Below are positions 1 through 6,986 of a stretch of 64,000 bases of DNA, in pieces. A model generated the notes under the pieces. That model saw only the letters and a list, made by a program, of their open reading frames with translations, was not told where the DNA came from and made no database searches. How positions within the stretch are numbered: the stretch's first letter is position 1; the number at the start of each line of letters is the position of its first letter. Source of the stretch: Symbiopectobacterium sp964293225 (GTDB lineage Bacteria > Pseudomonadota > Gammaproteobacteria > Enterobacterales > Enterobacteriaceae); NCBI GenBank assembly GCA_964293225.1, contig CAXYYB010000024.1, forward strand, positions 5,736 through 69,735, read 5' to 3'. The position numbers and the translations under genes are program-made.

Positions 1-933
1 CATGACTATCCACTGCCCAAACGCATTCTGGAATATCGTGGGCTGGCGAAACTGAAATCGACGTATACCGATAAGCTGCCGCTGATGATCAACCCGCTGA
101 CCCAGCGGGTGCACACGTCATACCATCAGGCGGTTACGGCGACGGGGCGTCTTTCCTCTAGCGATCCCAACCTGCAAAACATCCCGGTGCGCAACAATGA
201 AGGGCGACGCATTCGTCAGGCGTTTATTGCCCCTGAAGGCTATCGCATTGTGGCAGCTGACTACTCTCAGATAGAACTGCGCATTATGGCGCACCTTTCC
301 GGTGATGCCGGGTTGCTCAGCGCGTTTGCTGAAGGGTTGGATATTCACCGCGCCACCGCCGCAGAAGTTTTTGGCTTGCCGCTGGAAAACGTTACCGGAG
401 AGCAGCGCCGCAGCGCCAAGGCCATCAACTTTGGTTTGATTTATGGCATGAGCGCCTTCGGCCTGTCTCGTCAGTTGGGTATCCCCCGCGCTGAGTCGCA
501 GCGCTATATGAACCTCTATTTCGAGCGCTACCCTGGCGTGCAGAACTACATGGAAAGAACCCGTCAGGAAGCCGCCGAGAAAGGGTACGTGCAGACGCTG
601 GATGGGCGCCGTCTCTACTTGCCGGATATCCACTCACGCAATGCGATGAGCCGCAAGGCGGCGGAACGTGCCGCCATTAACGCCCCGATGCAGGGTACTG
701 CCGCTGATATCATCAAGAAAGCGATGATTGCGATCGACAGTTGGCTACAGCACGAGCAGCCGCGGGTGAATATGATCATGCAGGTACACGATGAATTGGT
801 GTTTGAAGTTCATGAGTCTGTGCTGGATGCGGCAAAACAAAAGATCGTTACCCTGATGGAAGGGTGTATGTCGCTTAACGTTCCATTACGTGTGGATGTG
901 GGCGAAGGTAAAAACTGGGATGAGGCGCATTAA
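1..933 (+). CDS. polA: DNA polymerase I, 3' part (5' end outside window)
   Basis: The frame is open from base 1 and ends at TAA 931-933, giving 310 C-terminal residues of the polymerase (palm/fingers) domain. Family A motifs are all visible: motif A DYSQIELRIMAHLS, motif B on the O-helix (AKAINFGLIYGMSAFG, with the template-binding Lys and Tyr) and motif C QVHDELVFEV with the catalytic Asp. The enzyme fills gaps in repair and removes Okazaki RNA primers. The 5' nuclease and 3' exonuclease domains would lie upstream of the window. The adjacent Spot 42 RNA gene and divergently placed engB are the usual E. coli neighbours. Identification is essentially certain; only completeness is unknown. Confidence 0.98.
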   Translation, partial: HDYPLPKRILEYRGLAKLKSTYTDKLPLMINPLTQRVHTSYHQAVTATGRLSSSDPNLQNIPVRNNEGRRIRQAFIAPEGYRIVAADYSQIELRIMAHLSGDAGLLSAFAEGLDIHRATAAEVFGLPLENVTGEQRRSAKAINFGLIYGMSAFGLSRQLGIPRAESQRYMNLYFERYPGVQNYMERTRQEAAEKGYVQTLDGRRLYLPDIHSRNAMSRKAAERAAINAPMQGTAADIIKKAMIAIDSWLQHEQPRVNMIMQVHDELVFEVHESVLDAAKQKIVTLMEGCMSLNVPLRVDVGEGKNWDEAH

Positions 934-1077
934 TGCACAGAAAAACAGGATGTTGCAACTGAACGTTTAATGCGCATTACGTTATTCATTTCTGTAATTA
1001 AACTACAGGATTGGGTGGCTTGCTCGACTTTGTGTGACCCATAGCCATTTTTTATGAAACTAAACAACAAAAAAACC

Positions 1078-1106
1078 TTTGTTCTGGCGAAAAAATAGGG
1101 TAGAGT
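1078..1106 (+). promoter_or_regulatory. Promoter of the Spot 42 RNA gene
   Basis: A -10 hexamer TAGAGT lies at 1101-1106, seven bases before the expected RNA start at 1114, with a weak -35 (TTTGTT/TTGTTC) at about 1078-1084. A TGTGA half site at 1033-1037 could belong to a CRP site, fitting the known cAMP-CRP control of spf, but the second half is poor. Confidence 0.6.
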
Positions 1107-1113
1107 TAACCAC

Positions 1114-1222
1114 GTAGGGTACAGAGGTAAGATGTTCTATCTTTCAGACCTTTTACTTCACGTAATCGGATTTGGCTGAATATTAGCCGCCCCGGTCACT
1201 TCGGTGACTGGGGCGTTTTTTA
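1114..1222 (+). ncRNA. spf: Spot 42 small regulatory RNA
   Basis: The stretch beginning GTAGGGTACAGAGGTAAGAT is nearly identical to E. coli Spot 42 through its central part and ends in a GC-rich hairpin (CCGGTCAC..GTGACTGG, 1189-1214) followed by six T residues. Its place right after polA and before the convergent engB is the conserved one. Spot 42 is an Hfq-dependent RNA that represses secondary carbon-metabolism genes and is itself repressed by CRP-cAMP. The 3' hairpin differs slightly from E. coli in loop sequence only. Confidence 0.96.
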
Positions 1223-1237
1223 TTGGGCGTACGTCAG

Positions 1238-1270
1238 AAAAACGCCGCAAGATCGCAAACGATCGCGGCG
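1238..1270 (-). terminator. Rho-independent terminator of engB
   Basis: On the minus strand a CGCCGCGATCG..CGATC..GCGGCG hairpin is followed by TTTTT, 8 bases after the engB stop codon. Confidence 0.75.
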
Positions 1271-1277
1271 GTTGATC

Positions 1278-1928
1278 TCAATTATCGACGTATTCTTGCA
1301 CTGAAGGGCGGGTGTTGAACCACAGATCGAGTTTTTGCCGCAATTTATCCACCCCTTCTTTTTTCAAGGAGGAGAAGGCTTCAACCTGAATATCTCCGCC
1401 AAACGCGAGCACGGCTTCACGCACGGCATTCAGTTGTGCTTTGCGCGCACCGGACGCCAGTTTGTCGGATTTGGTGAGCAGAATGAGCACTGGCAGATCC
1501 ACATCCACGGCCCATTCAATCATTTGCTGATCGAGATCTTTCAGCGGATGACGGATATCCATCAACACCACCAGTCCTTGCAGACAGGCGCGTTTTTGCA
1601 GATATTCCCCCAGCGCTTTCTGCCATTTCCGCTTCATCTCTTCCGGCACTTCGGCATAGCCATAGCCGGGAAGGTCAACCAGACGCACGCCGTCTGTGAC
1701 TTCAAACAGGTTGATAAGTTGGGTTCGTCCCGGTGTTTTACTGGTACGTGCCAGACTTTTTTGGTTGGTCAGTGTGTTCAGGGCGCTGGATTTTCCCGCG
1801 TTCGAGCGTCCGGCAAACGCCACTTCAATACCGCTATCGGCAGGCAGGTGACGAATATCGGGTGCGCTGGTGACAAAATGCGTCACATTGTAGTTATGCG
1901 TCACGTTCGGGTTCTGTTGTTCGGTCAC
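1278..1928 (-). CDS. engB: Ribosome biogenesis GTP-binding protein YsxC/EngB
   Basis: The 216-residue product is a small TRAFAC GTPase. G1 is GRSNAGKS, G3 is DLPGYG and G4 is TKSDK; the sequence follows E. coli EngB (YihA) along its whole length. It is required for assembly of the large ribosomal subunit. The start is placed at GTG 1926-1928, which gives a protein close to the E. coli length; the reading frame is open further upstream to 2153, but that stretch overlaps the yihI promoter region and shows no family similarity. No strong Shine-Dalgarno is seen. A terminator follows directly, so the gene is probably monocistronic, divergent from yihI. Confidence 0.95.
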   Translation of the reverse strand: MTEQQNPNVTHNYNVTHFVTSAPDIRHLPADSGIEVAFAGRSNAGKSSALNTLTNQKSLARTSKTPGRTQLINLFEVTDGVRLVDLPGYGYAEVPEEMKRKWQKALGEYLQKRACLQGLVVLMDIRHPLKDLDQQMIEWAVDVDLPVLILLTKSDKLASGARKAQLNAVREAVLAFGGDIQVEAFSSLKKEGVDKLRQKLDLWFNTRPSVQEYVDN

Positions 1929-2121
1929 AATGGTTATCTCTGTCTGGATAGGGGGTTTTGGGTCTATTATACCTATAACTGACCCGAAACGCGGGGTTAT
2001 CGGTCGCAGCGTACAGCGCACAGGGCGAATTCGCCCCGTTAGCCGCACCAACCCTTTTTTATTGCTGGCCTTTCTGCTAGATTCCGCCGCAATTGTCTTC
2101 TGTTTACCTGAGAGTGTTGTT

Positions 2122-2688
2122 ATGAAACAGCCGGTGAAAAATTCGGGCACCAAAGCCCCAGGCGCAAAGGCGTCAACATCGAAAGCAAAGAAAAAGACGC
2201 GCGCCGAGCTTAACAGCGAAGGCTGGGAGCGTAAACGTCAGAAAAAACACAGTGGTCATGCTGCGGGCAGCCGCGCACATCCTGAGAGCGTGGAGGCGGG
2301 TAAATCCGGTCAGGGCAAGAAACACGATCCTCGTATCGGGAGCAAAAAACCGGTCGCACTGATCGTCAGTGATGACGCGCCGAAAAGCGCAAAGCCCGCG
2401 AAAGCAGTCGTACCGGCTAAAGTAGACTCGCCGGTTGAAACGCGGCTAACTCCTGAACAGGAACTGGCGCTGCTGGAGAATGACGATCGCCTCGATGCAT
2501 TGCTGGAACGTCTGGATAACGGCGAGACGCTGAGTAAAGACGAGCAGAAATGGGTGGACAGCACGCTCGATCGTATCAATGCCCTGATGGATGAATTGGG
2601 CATCGAAATGGATGATGAGGAAGAGGAACCGCAACAGGAAGACATGATGCAGCTCCTCAAACGTAATAACCCGAAAGACGTATTCTGA
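2122..2688 (+). CDS. yihI: Der GTPase-activating protein YihI
   Basis: The 188-residue product has the YihI layout: a Lys/Arg/Ser-rich, low-complexity N-terminal half (KAKKKTRAELNSEGWERKRQ) and a conserved helical C-terminal half (ALLENDDRLDALLERLDNG...) ending in an acidic stretch EMDDEEEEPQQED. YihI stimulates the GTPase activity of the ribosome-assembly factor Der. The ATG at 2122 is chosen over upstream in-frame starts because family similarity begins here. It is slightly longer than the E. coli protein (169 residues) owing to the low-complexity part. The gene lies divergent to engB and 3 bases before a small membrane-peptide gene, suggesting one transcript through hemN. Confidence 0.93.
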   Translation: MKQPVKNSGTKAPGAKASTSKAKKKTRAELNSEGWERKRQKKHSGHAAGSRAHPESVEAGKSGQGKKHDPRIGSKKPVALIVSDDAPKSAKPAKAVVPAKVDSPVETRLTPEQELALLENDDRLDALLERLDNGETLSKDEQKWVDSTLDRINALMDELGIEMDDEEEEPQQEDMMQLLKRNNPKDVF

Positions 2689-2691
2689 TAG

Positions 2692-2868
2692 ATGAAAGGG
2701 CTACTGACTCTCATCTTGGTGTTGGTTGTCTGTTATCTGCTGTGTCTGTTGGTTAAACTGTGGCTGCTTTCCCGGCGTAAAACGCGATTACAGCGCACCG
2801 TGTTCGGGACAGGGCAGCGTAAGCTGCGGCTGAAAAGCGCTGTCGGGAAATACAAGCGGAAGGAGTAA
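2692..2868 (+). CDS. Small single-span membrane protein, unrecognised
   Basis: A 58-codon ORF fits exactly between yihI (stop ends at 2688) and hemN (start 2873). Residues 4-26 form one strongly hydrophobic segment (LLTLILVLVVCYLLCLL...), followed by a basic tail rich in Arg and Lys (SRRKTRLQRT, LRLKSAVGKYKRKE), so an N-out or leaderless anchor with a cytoplasmic positive tail is likely. Its last codons carry the AAGGAG that serves as ribosome site for hemN, implying translational coupling. I do not recognise the family and E. coli K-12 has no gene at this place. The tight packing and biased composition argue that it is real. Confidence 0.7.
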   Translation: MKGLLTLILVLVVCYLLCLLVKLWLLSRRKTRLQRTVFGTGQRKLRLKSAVGKYKRKE

Positions 2869-2872
2869 CAGC

Positions 2873-4246
2873 ATGCAAGATCAACACGTCGATTGGGACT
2901 TAGCCCTGATTCAAAAATACAACTATTCCGGGCCGCGTTACACTTCGTATCCCACGGCGCTCGAGTTTAACGAACAGTATGATGATGCGGCATTCCGCCA
3001 GGCGATAGCGCGTTATCTAGAGCGGCCGCTGTCGCTTTATGTCCACATCCCGTTTTGTCATCGCCTGTGCTATTTCTGCGGTTGCAACAAGCTGGTGACG
3101 CGCCAGCAGCACAAAGCTGAAGAATACCTTGATGTGCTGGCCGTGGAGATTCGCCAGCGCGCGCCGCTGTTCGCCGGGCGCATCGTCACGCAACTGCACT
3201 GGGGCGGCGGCACGCCGACCTATCTCAACAAAGCGCAAATCAGCCGCTTAATGGCGCTGTTGCGCGAGAGTTTCCAGTTTGCGGATGAGGTGGAAACCTC
3301 GCTGGAGGTCGATCCGCGTGAAATCGAGCTGGATATCCTCGACCACCTGCGTGCGGAAGGGTTTAACCGGCTGAGCATGGGCGTGCAGGATTTCAACAAG
3401 GAAGTGCAACGCCTGGTGAACCGCGAGCAGGATGAGGCATTTATCTTTGCGCTGATTGAACGCGCCAAAGCGCTTGGTTTTACCTCCACCAATATCGACC
3501 TTATTTACGGCTTGCCGAAACAGACGCCGGAAAGCTTTGCGTTTACCCTGCAACGGGTGGCTGAGTTAAGCCCGCACCGGCTCAGCGTGTTTAACTACGC
3601 CCATTTGCCGACGCTGTTTGCTGCCCAGCGTAAAATCAAAGATGCTGATTTACCCAGCCCCGCACAAAAGCTGGAGATTTTGCGCCAAACCATCACCACG
3701 CTTACTCAATCAGGCTATCAGTTTATCGGTATGGATCACTTTGCTCGCCCAGACGATGAGCTGGCGCTGGCGCAACGTGCCGGTAAATTGCACCGTAACT
3801 TTCAGGGCTACACCACGCAGGGTGATACTGACCTGCTGGGCATGGGGGTGTCGGCGATCAGCATGATTGGCGACAGCTACGCGCAAAATGAAAAGGTGCT
3901 GAAAACCTATTACGAGAAGGTGGGGGAGCAGGGCAATGCGCTGTGGCGCGGCCTGCGCTTGACGCACGATGACTGCATCCGTCGCGATGTGATCAAGAGT
4001 CTTATCTGTAATTTCCGTCTGGACTACGCAGCGATTGAAGCGGACTACGGCATCGATTGTCGTCTCTATTTCGCGGAAGATTTGCGCCTGTTGGCACCGC
4101 TGGTGCAGGATGGCCTGGCTGAATTGCACCCTACGGGGATCGTGGTGACGCCGAAAGGCCGCTTGTTGATTCGCAATATCTGCATGTGCTTTGACAGCTA
4201 TCTGCGTGCTAAAGCACGGACCCAGCAATTCTCGCGTGTGATTTGA
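2873..4246 (+). CDS. hemN: Oxygen-independent coproporphyrinogen III dehydrogenase
   Basis: The 457-residue product is a radical SAM enzyme of anaerobic haem synthesis that decarboxylates coproporphyrinogen III to protoporphyrinogen IX. The cluster motif HIPFCHRLCYFCGC supplies Cys62, Cys66 and Cys69, with Cys71 following as in E. coli HemN. The glycine-rich SAM motif WGGGTPTYL follows at about residue 111. Length equals the E. coli enzyme. Start ATG at 2873 is preceded by AAGGAG lying inside the end of the small upstream gene. A perfect 13-bp stem at 4258-4290 lies just downstream. Confidence 0.98.
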   Translation: MQDQHVDWDLALIQKYNYSGPRYTSYPTALEFNEQYDDAAFRQAIARYLERPLSLYVHIPFCHRLCYFCGCNKLVTRQQHKAEEYLDVLAVEIRQRAPLFAGRIVTQLHWGGGTPTYLNKAQISRLMALLRESFQFADEVETSLEVDPREIELDILDHLRAEGFNRLSMGVQDFNKEVQRLVNREQDEAFIFALIERAKALGFTSTNIDLIYGLPKQTPESFAFTLQRVAELSPHRLSVFNYAHLPTLFAAQRKIKDADLPSPAQKLEILRQTITTLTQSGYQFIGMDHFARPDDELALAQRAGKLHRNFQGYTTQGDTDLLGMGVSAISMIGDSYAQNEKVLKTYYEKVGEQGNALWRGLRLTHDDCIRRDVIKSLICNFRLDYAAIEADYGIDCRLYFAEDLRLLAPLVQDGLAELHPTGIVVTPKGRLLIRNICMCFDSYLRAKARTQQFSRVI

Positions 4247-4257
4247 TGGTCTTTGTG

Positions 4258-4290
4258 GCGGTAATTGCCAGCGTCATTGGCAATTACCGC
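4258..4290 (+). terminator. Perfect hairpin after hemN, possible terminator
   Basis: GCGGTAATTGCCA (4258-4270) and its exact reverse complement (4278-4290) are separated by 7 bases, 12 bases after the hemN stop. No T-run follows, so it may act as a 3'-end stabiliser rather than an intrinsic terminator. Confidence 0.5.
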
Positions 4291-4327
4291 TGATGCCATG
4301 TTCTAAAATGTGAAATATCAACAGATC

Positions 4328-4379
4328 AACGTATCGCTACCTGTCTCTGTTTCCGCATCCTTCTCTGCAATTCACTCAT
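4328..4379 (-). CDS. Possible 17-residue peptide ORF
   Basis: An ATG at 4377-4379 overlaps the stop of the 58-residue ORF as ATGAGTGA and runs for 17 codons (MSELQRRMRKQRQVAIR), a highly basic peptide. The 4-base-type overlap is typical of translational coupling, but no homology is recognised and the ORF is short enough to be chance. Confidence 0.25.
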
Positions 4380-4548
4380 CGTCCGCCCCCTCCGTTTGCA
4401 GTGTGCCATTTAGCTGATTCAACCGTTCCCACAGGATAAAGTTCAATAGCTCTTTGGCTTGAGGATCATCCAATTCGATGATGGCATAGGCGAGTGCGCG
4501 GCAATGATCGACGTGTTCTTCGACGGTAAGGGGCGTTGAATCAAACAT
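4372..4548 (-). CDS. Small acidic helical protein of the cryptic hemN-yshB locus
   Basis: The 58-residue ORF starts MFDSTPLTVEEHVDHCRALA and continues with an amphipathic helix (AIIELDDPQAKELLNFILWE) and an acidic tail (QTEGADDE). No transmembrane segment or signal peptide is present. The composition is that of a folded small protein, not of random sequence. Its ATG overlaps the TGA of a 23-residue upstream ORF (ATGTTTGA), so translation is likely coupled. It is the largest of three tandem minus-strand ORFs beneath the hairpin-rich leader at 4624-4920. I cannot name the family; small proteins below P4/c4-type regulatory RNAs are a plausible parallel. No E. coli K-12 counterpart at this position. 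Confidence 0.5.
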   Translation of the reverse strand: MFDSTPLTVEEHVDHCRALAYAIIELDDPQAKELLNFILWERLNQLNGTLQTEGADDE

Positions 4549-4612
4549 GATGCACCCCCGTAGATAATGTGATGAAGGCGTGCGGGTGTAACAAGGAAAG
4601 GGTAGTCATCAT
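4541..4612 (-). CDS. Possible 23-residue leader peptide
   Basis: ATGATG at 4607-4612 is preceded by GGAG with 7-8 bases spacing and opens a 23-codon ORF (MMTTLSLLHPHAFITLSTGV...) whose TGA overlaps the start of the 58-residue ORF. The ribosome site lies next to the last member (4624-4630) of the alternating heptamer series, so RNA pairing could control its translation. A longer overlapping frame (4443-4760) contains SMVAQAGAPQGAPG, reminiscent of Ash-family peptides of P4-like phages. Confidence 0.4.
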   Translation of the reverse strand: MMTTLSLLHPHAFITLSTGVHHV

Positions 4613-4623
4613 AAGATCGTCTC

Positions 4624-4920
4624 CGTGGTAAGCAGGGTATCACTACCACCTGAGACGCCAATCTCGTGGTGGTAGCCCAAGCGGGGTTGGCGTAACCGGT
4701 TACCACGTAGCCCGGCGCTCCTTGCGGAGCCCCCGCCTGAGCCACCATTGACAGGTGCACGCAGGCATCGCCTAATAAAAGACACTAAGTAAATCAGTGT
4801 CTTTTAGGCAACGTGGTAAATGTCGGAACGCCAATTCCGGCTACGGATTTTGCCGCAGCATCGAGAGTATATCGTAAATAGGCCCCCGGAAACATAAACG
4901 TTAACCCTGTTCCAGGGGGC
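4624..4920 (-). ncRNA. Candidate P4/c4-type regulatory RNA leader with alternating complementary heptamers
   Basis: Read on the minus strand, five heptamers follow in order: TACCACG (4818-4812), CGTGGTA (4707-4701), TACCACC (4674-4668), GGTGGTA (4650-4644), TACCACG (4630-4624). Each can pair with its neighbour, so mutually exclusive hairpins are possible; the last one abuts the ribosome site of the tiny ORFs. The third and fourth close a hairpin with an inner GAGA/TCTC stem. Further stems: TAAAAGACAC (4776-4785) with GTGTCTTTTA (4797-4806), and GCCCCCGGAA with TTCCAGGGGGC (4882-4919). This resembles the seqA-seqB-seqC scheme of P4 immunity and c4 antisense RNAs. The stems are seen; the function is inference. 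Confidence 0.4.
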
Positions 4921-4954
4921 GATGTCGTCGATACATATTGCATGAACGTAAAAT

Positions 4955-4986
4955 AAAAACGCCCCGACGTTAGCGGGGCGTTTTCA
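4955..4986 (-). terminator. Bidirectional terminator downstream of yshB
   Basis: AAAACGCCCCG..CGGGGCGTTTT forms a strong stem with T-runs on both strands. It lies about 80 bases after yshB on the minus strand and separates yshB from the cryptic RNA locus. Confidence 0.85.
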
Positions 4987-5066
4987 CGTTAAAACAGTGT
5001 CATCATCGAGATGATGGAGATGTTGTTGTGATGTAGGACATCAGCCCGATGGTGGATCGGTCAGGT

Positions 5067-5189
5067 CTAAATAAAGAAATTGATCAATGCAGCGCACAGA
5101 ATCGCAGCAATGGCAGTTTGCGGTGAGTGACTCGCCGCTGCGCCAAGCTCTGCGCCGTGCGTCGCCGCAGAAATAAGTGAATCTAGCAT
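5067..5189 (-). CDS. yshB: Small membrane protein YshB
   Basis: The 40-residue product MLDSLISAATHGAELGAAAS... followed by HSPQTAIAAILCAALINFF matches the pattern of E. coli YshB (about 36 residues, ending in SHTPQTAVAAVLCAAMIGLFS), including the C-terminal single membrane span. The location between glnG and hemN is the same as in E. coli. A good ribosome site (CAGGAG) lies 8 bases before ATG 5187-5189. YshB is a small inner-membrane protein; a role in intracellular Salmonella has been described, but the molecular function is unknown. Longer in-frame upstream codons run through a palindromic repeat and are rejected. Confidence 0.88.
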   Translation of the reverse strand: MLDSLISAATHGAELGAAASHSPQTAIAAILCAALINFFI

Positions 5190-5447
5190 GGTACTTTCTC
5201 CTGAATCAGCGACACGATCATACTGCCGGCTGGTTTTATGTAAAGAGCAAAATATCGACAATTTTGTGCGCTGGCTTGTAAATTCTGGCGATACCTGTGG
5301 GGGTACGGTAAACGGAGCGTAAGCGTCACGCTTGCCATCGTTCTGGGGGGGGCTGGGCGCTCCTCGGTGAGGAAACGAGACCACAGGGTGAGCGGCGTGA
5401 GGTTGCTGAAAAGCTTCCCTACTCCCACCGTTATTCCCGCCACCTCT

Positions 5448-5529
5448 GTCATTCCCGCGCAGGCGGGAATCTCTTACCGAAGAAACGCGTCTCTTCTCAT
5501 AGAGATCCCCGGCTTGCGCCGAGGATGAC
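5448..5529. repeat. GTCATTCCCG-type palindromic intergenic repeat
   Basis: An 82-bp unit starts GTCATTCCCGCGCAGGCGGGAAT (one hairpin) and ends GATCCCCGGCTTGCGCCGAGGATGAC (a second hairpin), with GTCAT/ATGAC termini in inverted order. Its minus-strand translation contains SRLRGND, a typical product of this repeat class. It sits between glnG and yshB and may form a terminator-like structure or be a decayed MITE. Confidence 0.6.
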
Positions 5530-5565
5530 GAGGAGTTATGTGACATGGCCGTCAGTATGCTATGA

Positions 5566-6978
5566 CTATTCCATCCCTAGCTCTTTGAGCTTGCGCGTCA
5601 AGGTGTTGCGTCCCCATCCCAATAGGCGAGCCGCTTCTTGCTTATGACCCTGCGTATGGCGTAACGCCGTCGTGAGCAGCGTTCTTTCCATCTCCGGTTG
5701 CGCTTCGGAGAGCAGGTTTTGATGACCGGAACGCAGCGCCCGATCCGCCCATTGTGCCAGCAGGGTTGCCCAACTGTCCGGCAGCATGTGCACTGTGGCG
5801 TCGGGGGCCGTAGTTTCAAACAGCTCCGGCGGCAAGTCCTGAATCAGCACCTCTTGCCCGGCGGCCATAACCGTTAGCCAGCGGCAGGTGTTCTCCAACT
5901 GACGCACGTTGCCCGGCCAGGGCAGGCGTGTTAACGCTGTTTCTGTTTCCGGATGCAGATTTTTCGGTTCTACGCCCAGTTCTTTGGCGGTTGCCTGCAA
6001 GAAGTAACGTGCCAGCCGTGGAATATCTTCGCGCCGTTCACGCAGCGGTGGCAGATGGACACGAATTACATTGAGGCGGTGAAACAGGTCTTCGCGAAAT
6101 TTGCCTTCCTGAACCCGCAACTCCAGATTTTGGTGGGTCGCCGCGATGATACGCACGTCCACCTTCACGGCGGCGTAGCCACCAACGCGGTAGAACTGCC
6201 CATCAGCCAATACGCGCAACAATCGCGTTTGCACATCGAGCGGCATATCGCCGATTTCATCCAGAAACAGGGTGCCGCCATCGGCCTGTTCAAAGCGCCC
6301 CTGGCGAATCTGGTTCGCGCCGGTAAACGCCCCTTTTTCGTGACCAAACAGCTCTGATTCGATCAGATCTTTGGGGATGGCCGCCATATTCAAGGCGATA
6401 AACGGTGCTTTGGCGCGTGGACTGTGGCGATGCAGCGCATGTGCCACCAGCTCTTTACCGGTTCCCGATTCCCCGTTGATCAGCACGCTGATGGATGAGC
6501 GGGAGAGTCGGCCAATAATGCGAAACACATCCTGCATGGCCGGCGCTTCACCAATGATATCGGTGGTGGGGCCATTAAGCGGTTGCGCGCGGACCGGCTG
6601 CTGCTGTTCCAGATAGTGGCTGATCGCGCGTTCAACCAAGGCGACGGCTTCATCGATATCGAACGGTTTTGGCAGGTAATCAAAAGCACCCTGTTGGTAA
6701 GCGCTTACCGCAGCATCCAGATCGGAGTGTGCGGTCATAATAATCACCGGCAGCATCGGATGACGCTGTTTGATCTGTTGCAGCAGCGCCAGACCGTCCA
6801 TGCCCGGCATGCGAATATCGGACAGCAGCACATCCGGTGTTTGGGTTGCCAGTGCATGCAGCGCCTGATTTCCGTTATCAAAGGTGGCACAGGTTAACCC
6901 CGCCCCAGTGAGCGCGCGCTCCAGCACCCAACGGATGGAGCTATCGTCATCGACAATCCAGACTATCCCTCGTTGCAT
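5566..6978 (-). CDS. glnG: Nitrogen regulator NtrC (NR-I), sigma-54 activator
   Basis: The 470-residue product has a receiver domain (phosphorylated Asp54 in LLSDIRMPG), an AAA+ domain with Walker A GESGTGKE and the sigma-54 contact loop GAFTGA, and a C-terminal Fis-type helix-turn-helix (QEAARLLGWGRNTLTRKL). It follows E. coli NtrC closely. Phosphorylated by GlnL under nitrogen limitation, it activates glnA and other sigma-54 promoters. Start ATG 6976-6978 follows GAGGT and lies 8 bases after the glnL stop; the open frame upstream belongs to the glnL overlap. It is the last gene of glnALG. Confidence 0.98.
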   Translation of the reverse strand: MQRGIVWIVDDDSSIRWVLERALTGAGLTCATFDNGNQALHALATQTPDVLLSDIRMPGMDGLALLQQIKQRHPMLPVIIMTAHSDLDAAVSAYQQGAFDYLPKPFDIDEAVALVERAISHYLEQQQPVRAQPLNGPTTDIIGEAPAMQDVFRIIGRLSRSSISVLINGESGTGKELVAHALHRHSPRAKAPFIALNMAAIPKDLIESELFGHEKGAFTGANQIRQGRFEQADGGTLFLDEIGDMPLDVQTRLLRVLADGQFYRVGGYAAVKVDVRIIAATHQNLELRVQEGKFREDLFHRLNVIRVHLPPLRERREDIPRLARYFLQATAKELGVEPKNLHPETETALTRLPWPGNVRQLENTCRWLTVMAAGQEVLIQDLPPELFETTAPDATVHMLPDSWATLLAQWADRALRSGHQNLLSEAQPEMERTLLTTALRHTQGHKQEAARLLGWGRNTLTRKLKELGME

Positions 6979-6986
6979 CGTGAACC

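Noticed and set aside
1930..2121. N-terminal extension of yihI
   Set aside because: The in-frame start at 1930 overlaps the engB 5' end and has no similarity to YihI; ATG 2122 fits the family.
4443..4760. 105-residue minus-strand ORF near hemN
   Set aside because: Most of it overlaps the hairpin series and the better-packed tiny ORFs in another frame; only the Ash-like segment was kept as a hint.
5190..5546. Extended yshB reading frame and overlapping 89-residue ORF
   Set aside because: The extension runs through the palindromic repeat and gives low-complexity, repeat-derived protein; YshB homology starts at 5189.
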